Shown piece after piece: positions 16,759 to 22,720 of a stretch of 36,986 bases of DNA. Origin of the DNA: Prevotella sp. GTDB lineage: Bacteria; Bacteroidota; Bacteroidia; Bacteroidales; Bacteroidaceae. The stretch is from the NCBI GenBank assembly GCA_016901395.1, contig JAEAMQ010000050.1, positions 1 through 36,986 of the forward strand. The letters run 5' to 3'. A program made the translations under genes and the position numbers. The notes below the pieces were generated by a model. It worked only from the letters and a program-made list of their open reading frames with translations. It did no database searches and was not told where the DNA came from. Each line of letters begins with the position of its first letter. Within the stretch, counting starts at the first letter, position 1.

Positions 16759-16789
16759 CAAAAGTAGTTATTATTTTCCAATTTTCCAA
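16759..16789 (-). promoter_or_regulatory. Promoter of coaD
   Basis: On the minus strand TTGG (16789-16786) and TACTTTTG (16766-16759) are 19 bases apart. The -7 box is perfect and the -33 box is one base off TTTG. The leader would be about 58 bases. Confidence 0.6.
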
Positions 16790-16954
16790 CGCTTTTGATG
16801 AAGAATTATCTGCTAAAGAAAAGGGGGGATGAGCTGCAGGTAAACCTCCTGCTCCCCTCTCCGAATGGTCTGCAGCGGTGAGGTGGAAGGGGATGCCATA
16901 CGTGAGTTTTGGCCCTGCTCCGCGGGCTGACGATCCTGTTGTAGGAGAACAGGC

Positions 16955-16990
16955 GAAAAAAACCGGTCCGCTCTCACGAGTCGACCGGTT
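16955..16990 (-). terminator. Rho-independent terminator upstream of coaD
   Basis: On the minus strand AACCGGTC (16990-16983) pairs with GACCGGTT (16968-16961) and runs into T residues (16960-16955). It may end transcripts from ruvB or from an unannotated short transcript whose TATCTTTG box is at 17155-17162. Confidence 0.7.
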
Positions 16991-16994
16991 AGTC

Positions 16995-17460
16995 TAACAA
17001 TATCCATTTGTTCAATTAAATGGAATTTCTGATTTTTTAATTCCAAGAGAGGCATATATGTCAGAAGTTTCTAAGCTGCCATTGGCTCCGTCGCGGATAA
17101 TATTCGGCAGCCATAAAGTGAGATATAGGGTGAATATAAATCATTCACCTATTGCAAAGATAAGGAAAATAGTCCAGACGGGATTGGTCCAAATTGGTCC
17201 TTTTTTGTTTGAAATGCGAACAATTATAAAGTTTATATCGACCAAAACGATATAAACAGATGATCCAGAATGGCTTAACTCTCCTTAGATGGGGCTCTGT
17301 TCCTAATCTTCCTTGTTATGCTTTGGATTTATCCGTCGGTGTTTTTTCTGCTTTCAGTCGACGCATTTCTGCTTTCAGCTGACGCTTTATCTTTTCCGAG
17401 CCCCTGTCTGGCCCCACTCTGACAGGGGCATGCAGCCGAACGGTCAACGGCCTATTGCGT
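16995..17460 (-). other. Gap between coaD and ruvB; possible short transcript
   Basis: No recognisable protein gene. On the minus strand a TATCTTTG box (17162-17155) without a clear -33 element could start a roughly 190-base RNA ending at the terminator at 16955-16990. It would contain only tiny ORFs (17 codons from a start near 17114) and an 80-codon frame (17055-16813) that runs through the terminator. Evidence for an RNA gene is circumstantial. A 21-bp direct repeat CTGCTTTCAG lies at 17348 and 17369. Confidence 0.3.
17400..17429 (-). terminator. Hairpin just after ruvB
   Basis: A perfect 9-bp stem GCCCCTGTC/GACAGGGGC (17400-17408 and 17421-17429) with a 12-base loop starts about 30 bases after the ruvB stop. 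No T-tract follows, so it may stabilise the mRNA end or help a factor-dependent stop. Confidence 0.4.
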
Positions 17461-18492
17461 TTAGAAGAGTTCCGTCTGCATCACATTGCCATCATAGGGA
17501 TTGCGCCCGAGATGGTCGTATGCCAGTCGGGTGGCCATACGTCCCCGCGGAGTACGCTTGATAAATCCCTCCATGATGAGGAAGGGCTCGTAGACCTCTT
17601 CCACCGTTCCGGCATCCTCACCGATAGCTGTGGCGATGGTGGAAACACCTACCGGACCACCCCGGAACTTGTCAATGATGGTCATCAAAATCTTGTTGTC
17701 TATCTCGTCGAGTCCATACTGGTCGATATTCAGTGCCGAGAGTGACAGCTGGGCGATATCGGTGGTGATCGTTCCGTTTCCTTTCACTTGTGCAAAGTCG
17801 CGCACGCGGCGCAGCAGTCCGTTGGCTATTCGGGGCGTGCCGCGGCTTCGTCGGGCTATCTCTGTGGCTGCATCGTCTTCGATAGGCACTTTCAGCAGCA
17901 TGGCCGAACGGCGTATGATGCGTTTCAGTGTTTCCGGATCATAGTATTCCAAGTGCATGTTGATGCCGAAACGGGCACGCAGCGGGGCTGTGAGCATACC
18001 GCTTCGGGTGGTGGCCCCAATGAGTGTAAAGGGATTGAGGTCTATCTGGATGCTACGGGCCGACGGCCCCTTGTCGATCATGATGTCTATGCGATAGTCT
18101 TCCATCGCAGAGTAAAGATACTCTTCTACGACCGGTTGCAGTCGGTGTATCTCGTCGATAAACAGCACGTCGCTGGGTTCGAGCGATGTCAATATGCCTG
18201 CCAGATCGCCTGGTTTGTCGAGCACTGGGCCAGAGGTAATCTTAAATCCCACCCCTAACTCGTTGGCGATGATATTGCTCAGGGTGGTCTTTCCGAGTCC
18301 GGGAGGACCATAGAGCAGGGTGTGGTCGAGTGGCTCACCACGGTATTTGGCAGCCTCGACAAAGATCTCGAGGTTCTCTACCACCTTCTGCTGACCGTTG
18401 AAGTCCTGAAAGCGTAGTGGGCGGAGTGCATTTTCAAAGTCTTTCTCCGTCGACGAAAGCTGCTCGTCTCTGATGTCAAAGTCTTCTGCCAT
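17461..18492 (-). CDS. ruvB: Holliday junction branch migration ATPase RuvB
   Basis: RuvB hexamers drive Holliday junction migration with RuvA during recombination repair. The 343-residue protein is of family length with [12 protein letters not shown] near the start, Walker A GPPGLGKT (62-69), Walker B LFIDEIH (about 113-119), sensor [18 protein letters not shown] and a C-terminal winged-helix domain ending in [15 protein letters not shown]. ruvA and ruvC are not in this window. A TATCTTTG box (18509-18516, minus strand) about 17 bases upstream of the ATG may be its -7 element. Confidence 0.96.
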   Translation of the reverse strand: MAEDFDIRDEQLSSTEKDFENALRPLRFQDFNGQQKVVENLEIFVEAAKYRGEPLDHTLLYGPPGLGKTTLSNIIANELGVGFKITSGPVLDKPGDLAGILTSLEPSDVLFIDEIHRLQPVVEEYLYSAMEDYRIDIMIDKGPSARSIQIDLNPFTLIGATTRSGMLTAPLRARFGINMHLEYYDPETLKRIIRRSAMLLKVPIEDDAATEIARRSRGTPRIANGLLRRVRDFAQVKGNGTITTDIAQLSLSALNIDQYGLDEIDNKILMTIIDKFRGGPVGVSTIATAIGEDAGTVEEVYEPFLIMEGFIKRTPRGRMATRLAYDHLGRNPYDGNVMQTELF

Positions 18493-18508
18493 TCAATTGA
18501 TTTTTCTG

Positions 18509-18516
18509 CAAAGATA
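18509..18516 (-). promoter_or_regulatory. Possible -7 box of ruvB
   Basis: The minus strand reads TATCTTTG, fitting TAnnTTTG, 17 bases upstream of the ruvB ATG. No TTTG at the -33 position. Confidence 0.4.
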
Positions 18517-18738
18517 ATGAAAAGATTGCACATAGGAGCTTCCTGTTGTGTTTTTTGTCGTTGTCTGCAACCCCGACTTGCAAATCTGCCCTGCCTTGCA
18601 AATGCCAGCTGTGCGGGCGATAATGGTTGCCGGGATGATGTGTGAGGTATATGTCTGTGCGTGGAGTGTCTGCCGGTTTGCATGGATTTCATCACAGATA
18701 CCCCTATCCAGACAGCCCTTTTCGCCTGACAGGTTATC

Positions 18739-18826
18739 GTATTGCGTTCGCAGTACGAGCGTACTGCGTTCGTCATACACGTGTACTGCGTTCGCCATAC
18801 GCTTGTACTGCGAACGTGATACGCTG
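18739..18826. repeat. 22-bp tandem repeat (four copies) with palindromic units
   Basis: Units start at 18739, 18761, 18783 and 18805 (GTACTGCGTTCGTCATACAC type). Neighbouring units form inverted repeats such as CGCAGTACG/CGTACTGCG (18749-18769). It lies between ruvB and the C10 protease. Because 22 is not a multiple of three, frames drift between units and no coding role is likely; ORFs through it are rejected. Confidence 0.85.
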
Positions 18827-18879
18827 ACGTTAGCATCGAATTGTAAGAATAAAAAAGGCCTATTGTCATTCATTTTTAT

Positions 18880-18887
18880 TATTTTTG
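18880..18887 (+). promoter_or_regulatory. -7 box of the C10 protease/lipoprotein unit
   Basis: TATTTTTG fits TAnnTTTG, 36 bases before the ATG at 18924. A TTG lies only 14 bases upstream, not the usual 19, so the -33 element is weak or absent. Confidence 0.45.
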
Positions 18888-18923
18888 CATCGATAATCCA
18901 TTTATTAACAGAAACGATTGGAT

Positions 18924-20501
18924 ATGAATAACCTTAATCATTACCATTTCAGACTTCTGCTGGGCAGCATTCTCCTTGTTTTTGGACTGATGCCCCGGCA
19001 TGCGGTGGCACAAGATGTGGAGCCTATACTCCGTACCCAATGGGGGCAGGGAGCTCCCTACAATATGTACTGTCCTGAAGACGGCTATGCGCATGCCTTG
19101 GCCGGATGCGGTCCCGTAGCCATGGCACAGGTTATCTGTGCCATGCAATATCCCTCAAAAAGTCCCAGGGACAACATGTTTTATAACTGGCAGCGCATGC
19201 CCGAACGACTGACTGCCGTCAGCGCTCTCGTGGAGCAAAACGACGTGGCACGGCTCATTGCAGACTGTGGGGTGACGGCGTTTACCAACTATGGTGTCCA
19301 GGCCAGCTCCACCTCGGTATACCATATCGTCAACGCCATGAAGAAACTCTTTGGCTATAGCCGATACATGATGGTGGTCGACCGCAGCATCTTTCCCGGT
19401 ATCGAGGGTGCACGGCTATGGCGCGACATGATGTTTGGAGAGTTGCGGGCAGGTCGGTGCGTCATTGTGCGTGGCAAAAAGTCTGTCCAGAATGATAACG
19501 GACATATCTTTGTGGTCGACGGCCTGCGTGACACGATGGTGCATGTCAACTTCGGTTGGGCCGGAAAGTGCGACGGATGGTATCCCGTCGACCATCTGTG
19601 GGAGTATACCGAGGGTGTGAAAATGGTGGTCAATATGGGCGACTCCACCTATGTGCCCCCGAGGGTTTCGGTGCGTGTCGACCGTCCCGGCAGTCTCCGT
19701 GGTTGCCTCTCCGACATGGAGTGGAGCTTCCTACAGTGCCTGCGCGTCGAAGGGCCGATCAATGCTGACGACATCGCTTGGCTGCGGCATCTGGCCGGCA
19801 AGAGACTGGCAGCAGGGCAGGGAGGGCATCTGGCGTTGCTCGATTTGAGCGGAGCTAAGATGGATTCGCTGCCCGACGGGGCTTTCAAGCGGGCTGGGTC
19901 GCTGGTCAAAGTGAGTCTGCCCGAAGGACTGCAAGTCATCGGAATCGATGCGTTCAGAGAGTGTTTTAACCTGAACGATGTGGACATTCCGTCATCGGTG
20001 TGGAAGATACGTATGGGTGCCTTCTCCCAATGCCGCAACCTGATTGATATCTATATTCCCGAGGGCGTGCGCAATCTGCTGTCGTTCACCTTCAGCGACT
20101 GCTCCAATCTCACGTCGGTGAGACTGCCCGAGAGTATTGACACGCTGGGCTACAGAGTGTTTGAGCGCTGCGCCCGCTTGGAGTATCTCCGCATACCGGC
20201 TCGAACCAACTGCATCGGCATACAGCTTACTGACCGCTGTCCTAACGTCAGGGTGGAGGTCGACAGCTGCAACACGATGTTTAGTTCGGTCGACGGACGA
20301 CTCGAGGGCATCACCAAGGAAGCCCGTAGAATGCTCGATTCCCACTCTGTCCCACGCACCGAGCCTGGCGGCAAAACTCTGTTACCCGTCAGCCCAGACG
20401 GCAAGGTGGTGTCGAGATACAAGATGGTGAATGGAAAACGGGTGTTTGTAGGGTTTGTTAATAGCAAAGGACAGCTAATGAGCAGATCAAAACGAAAATA
20501 G
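18924..20501 (+). CDS. Secreted C10 (streptopain-like) cysteine protease with leucine-rich repeats
   Basis: A 525-residue exported protein. Residues 1-30 are a signal peptide (ending HAVAQ). The papain-like C10 catalytic domain starts almost at once: QWGQGAPYN (39-47), catalytic C62 in AGCGPVAMAQ, catalytic H194 in NGHIFVVDG and the following FGWAGKCDGWY (210-220). Unlike streptopain there is no pro-domain of about 100 residues between signal peptide and catalytic core. The second half has BspA-type leucine-rich repeats (about 310-440; LP-EGL-VIGIDAF, IPSSVWKIRMGAFSQC, LPESIDTLGYRVFERC), a module linked to binding in other Bacteroidales surface proteins. The C-terminus (SRYKMVNGKRVFVGFVN) is not a clear sorting domain. 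ATG 18924 is chosen over an in-frame TTG at 18918. A lipoprotein gene follows after 27 bp. Confidence 0.88.
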   Translation: MNNLNHYHFRLLLGSILLVFGLMPRHAVAQDVEPILRTQWGQGAPYNMYCPEDGYAHALAGCGPVAMAQVICAMQYPSKSPRDNMFYNWQRMPERLTAVSALVEQNDVARLIADCGVTAFTNYGVQASSTSVYHIVNAMKKLFGYSRYMMVVDRSIFPGIEGARLWRDMMFGELRAGRCVIVRGKKSVQNDNGHIFVVDGLRDTMVHVNFGWAGKCDGWYPVDHLWEYTEGVKMVVNMGDSTYVPPRVSVRVDRPGSLRGCLSDMEWSFLQCLRVEGPINADDIAWLRHLAGKRLAAGQGGHLALLDLSGAKMDSLPDGAFKRAGSLVKVSLPEGLQVIGIDAFRECFNLNDVDIPSSVWKIRMGAFSQCRNLIDIYIPEGVRNLLSFTFSDCSNLTSVRLPESIDTLGYRVFERCARLEYLRIPARTNCIGIQLTDRCPNVRVEVDSCNTMFSSVDGRLEGITKEARRMLDSHSVPRTEPGGKTLLPVSPDGKVVSRYKMVNGKRVFVGFVNSKGQLMSRSKRK

Positions 20502-20528
20502 CACTACTGCGTTTAAATACAAAACAGA

Positions 20529-21104
20529 ATGATGAAAACAAACCGATGGATAATGGTGGCAGCCTTGGGCCTTGCCCTGACGATGACCGGATGTGACGAC
20601 AAAAGCCGGAAGACACCGCTGCCCGATAGGGAGGAAAGTATAGGAGCGGCTGCATCAGAGCTATCTGAACCCTCTGCATCAGAGGTTCAACGCCCTGACG
20701 TGAAGGCACGGGTAGAACAGATTTATGATGCGATATGTAAGCTCTACAATGCGTCCGATGAAGAGATGCAGAACTTGGAGTCTATCGACCGAAACTATTG
20801 TTCTGCAGCTTGGAACGAGGCTTTGGAACGAGTGGGGAAGCCGAAGACTGCCCATGTGGGAGATGCCAAGGCTCTCAACTACGACTATTGGATACAGGCG
20901 CAGGACTGGGAGCATGTTTCATACAAGGAGGTGAAACTGGTATCCATGAGCGGCGACGACAAGGCACAGGTGGAGCTGCTGCTGGTGAATGGGCGCGATT
21001 TCAAGGTGACGCTGACCTTGGTCTATGAGCGTGACAATTGGTATGTAGACGATCTGGCCGACGAAGCTCACCCCGACGGCATCCGCCGGACAATGGAAGA
21101 ATAG
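20529..21104 (+). CDS. Small lipoprotein, DUF3828-like
   Basis: A 191-residue predicted lipoprotein: hydrophobic leader with lipobox TMTGC (C22), then a short low-complexity Ser/Glu linker and one globular domain (about 58-190). The pattern of an N-terminal helix (ARVEQIYDAICKLY), a conserved-looking YDYWIQAQDWE and a final LVYERDNWYVDDL resembles DUF3828 domains; that assignment is from memory of the family pattern. Function is unknown. It is 27 bp downstream of the C10 protease and ahead of a shared terminator, so the two are almost certainly co-transcribed. A role as inhibitor, chaperone or substrate-binding partner of the protease is possible but only inferred from position. Confidence 0.75.
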   Translation: MMKTNRWIMVAALGLALTMTGCDDKSRKTPLPDREESIGAAASELSEPSASEVQRPDVKARVEQIYDAICKLYNASDEEMQNLESIDRNYCSAAWNEALERVGKPKTAHVGDAKALNYDYWIQAQDWEHVSYKEVKLVSMSGDDKAQVELLLVNGRDFKVTLTLVYERDNWYVDDLADEAHPDGIRRTMEE

Positions 21105-21150
21105 GCAGGAGAGGGTGTGCGGATGGGGTGGGTATCCCTTGAAACAATAT

Positions 21151-21202
21151 AACCAACAGGCCGGACTGGTCGGTATATTCCGACGGGTCCGGCCTGTTGG
21201 TT
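21151..21202. terminator. Bidirectional terminator between converging units
   Basis: A perfect 16-bp stem AACCAACAGGCCGGAC (21151-21166) / GTCCGGCCTGTTGGTT (21187-21202), with an inner TCGG/CCGA pairing. It lies between the lipoprotein stop and the alcohol dehydrogenase stop, which converge on it. Confidence 0.85.
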
Positions 21203-21207
21203 GTGGG

Positions 21208-22389
21208 TTATCGCGCCATGCGATAAATCTCTTCGATGTCCTCGGCCTTCAATACTTTGAAGTTGCCATGGGTGATGGTGTAGTTGCGGGTGCACTTACG
21301 GGCCATCTCGTGGATTTCCTCGTCGGTAATATCGCGGCCGATGAGCTCGTGGATGGAGGTGGGCATGCCGATGGAGCGATAGAACTCCTCGATGCGCTCG
21401 ATGCCACGGAGGGCAGTAGCCTCGGGGTTGGCATAGTCGTTGGGCACGTCCATGACGTTGACGGCAAAGCGCACGAAGCGGGTGAGGTCCTCGTGCATGA
21501 CGTAGCGCGCCCAGCTTGGCCATACGGCAGCGAGGCCGGCACCGTGGGTCACGTCGAACATCGCGCTGAGCTCATGCTCTATCTGGTGGGTGGCCCAGTC
21601 GCCGATGAGACCACATCCGGTGAGTCCGTTGTGGGCCAGACTGCCGCCCCACATGATCTGGGCACGGTTGCGATAGTCGCTGGGGTTCTTGAGCACGGCG
21701 GGAATGCACTCCTTCATGGTGCGCAACACGGCCTCGGCGAGGTTGTCGGTGAGCGTCATATCGTTGTCGTGTGAGAAGTAACGCTCCATGGTGTGCATCA
21801 TCATGTCGGTCACTCCGGCGGCCGTCTGATAAGGCGGCAGGGTGAACGTGCGCTCGGGATTCATGATGGCGAAGCGCGGACGGCACAGCTCATTGGAGAA
21901 ACCACGCTTGATATCCCCGTCCTCGTTGGTGATGACAGAGGCCTCGCTCATCTCACTTCCGGCTGCGGGCAGGGTGAGCACCGAGGCCACCGGCAGGCAG
22001 GCTGTGGGCTGGGCTTTGCTGTCGTAGAAGTCCCATACGTCGCCGTCGTACACGGCACCCAAGGCGATGGCCTTGGAAGAGTCGATGACACTGCCTCCGC
22101 CAATGGCGAGGATGAAGTCTATCTGCTCCTTGTGAACGAGGTCGATGCCCTCATGGACGAGGGAGAGGCGGGGGTTGGGCACTACTCCTCCGAGGGTGAC
22201 AAAACTCACACCGCCGTCGCGGAGATAGCCGCAGATCTCGTCGAGAAGGCCGGATGCCTTGGCGCTTCGGCCGCCATAGTGTACCAATACCTTGTGACCG
22301 CCATACTTCTTGACCATGCGTGCCACCTGCTGTTCTGCCTCCTTGCCGAAGACAACCTCGGTGGGGGCATAATAGATAAAGTCTTTCAT
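21208..22389 (-). CDS. Iron-type alcohol dehydrogenase, YqhD/butanol dehydrogenase group
   Basis: A cytoplasmic group III alcohol dehydrogenase, 393 residues, that probably reduces aldehydes with NAD(P)H. GGGSVIDSSKA (97-107) is the nucleotide-binding loop. Metal ligands are D195 and H199 (GVTDMMMHTMERYF), H268 and H282 (THQIEHELSAMFDVTHGAGLA). These numbers and spacings are one off those known for E. coli YqhD (D194, H198, H267, H281), so the alignment to that subfamily is close. Substrate is not predictable; detoxification of aldehydes or disposal of reducing power are likely roles. The ATG at 22389 follows a TATATTTG/TTGG promoter. Confidence 0.93.
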   Translation of the reverse strand: MKDFIYYAPTEVVFGKEAEQQVARMVKKYGGHKVLVHYGGRSAKASGLLDEICGYLRDGGVSFVTLGGVVPNPRLSLVHEGIDLVHKEQIDFILAIGGGSVIDSSKAIALGAVYDGDVWDFYDSKAQPTACLPVASVLTLPAAGSEMSEASVITNEDGDIKRGFSNELCRPRFAIMNPERTFTLPPYQTAAGVTDMMMHTMERYFSHDNDMTLTDNLAEAVLRTMKECIPAVLKNPSDYRNRAQIMWGGSLAHNGLTGCGLIGDWATHQIEHELSAMFDVTHGAGLAAVWPSWARYVMHEDLTRFVRFAVNVMDVPNDYANPEATALRGIERIEEFYRSIGMPTSIHELIGRDITDEEIHEMARKCTRNYTITHGNFKVLKAEDIEEIYRMAR

Positions 22390-22429
22390 TGTGATGAAGG
22401 GGTTTTTGATGTTGTTCGTAAATGTTGTT

Positions 22430-22460
22430 CAAATATACAGCTTAATTGCCGAAAGTCCAA
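22430..22460 (-). promoter_or_regulatory. Promoter of the alcohol dehydrogenase
   Basis: On the minus strand TTGG (22460-22457) and TATATTTG (22437-22430) are 19 bases apart. The arrangement matches that of coaD. The leader would be about 35 bases. Confidence 0.6.
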
Positions 22461-22486
22461 GGAACAAGGGCCGACGTTAGGATGAA

Positions 22487-22603
22487 TTAACCATTCAGAG
22501 GGTTGCTTTGCCGTGGGTTGCCGGCTGTGACAGATAATCCGAAAGCCCCTGTATCGCTGATTTCGCGAAGCTGTGATGCGGTGAGGTAGGACGCTTTTTC
22601 CAT
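22487..22603 (-). CDS. Possible 38-aa peptide
   Basis: A minus-strand ORF from ATG 22603 to TAA 22487, starting MEKASYLTASQLREIS and ending SNPLNG. It lies between the terminator of the large secreted protein and the promoter of the alcohol dehydrogenase. No promoter box was found in front of it and no terminator follows, so it would depend on read-through. It may be a chance ORF or a gene remnant; no family is recognised. Confidence 0.25.
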   Translation of the reverse strand: MEKASYLTASQLREISDTGAFGLSVTAGNPRQSNPLNG

Positions 22604-22650
22604 GTCAGAGCAATGAAAATGAAAGGAAGGGTGATGTCATGGCACAAAAT

Positions 22651-22683
22651 CAAAGAGGCGCATCCACCGAGATGGATGCGCCT
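22651..22683 (-). terminator. Terminator of the 975-aa secreted protein gene
   Basis: An 11-bp perfect stem AGGCGCATCCA/TGGATGCGCCT (22656-22666 and 22673-22683), followed on the minus strand by CTTTGATTTTG. It sits 38 bases beyond the stop codon. Confidence 0.8.
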
Positions 22684-22720
22684 GATGTATTAGTTCGTGG
22701 TGGGATGACCACCCGAAGGA

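Noticed and set aside
16813..17055. 80-codon minus-strand ORF between coaD and ruvB
   Set aside because: It reads through a rho-independent terminator hairpin and T-tract and has no recognisable domain.
18493..18873. 126-codon minus-strand ORF upstream of ruvB
   Set aside because: It is largely a translation of the 22-bp repeat array and covers the ruvB promoter region.
21115..21774. 219-codon plus-strand ORF opposite the alcohol dehydrogenase
   Set aside because: It starts in the terminator region and is antisense to a well-supported gene.
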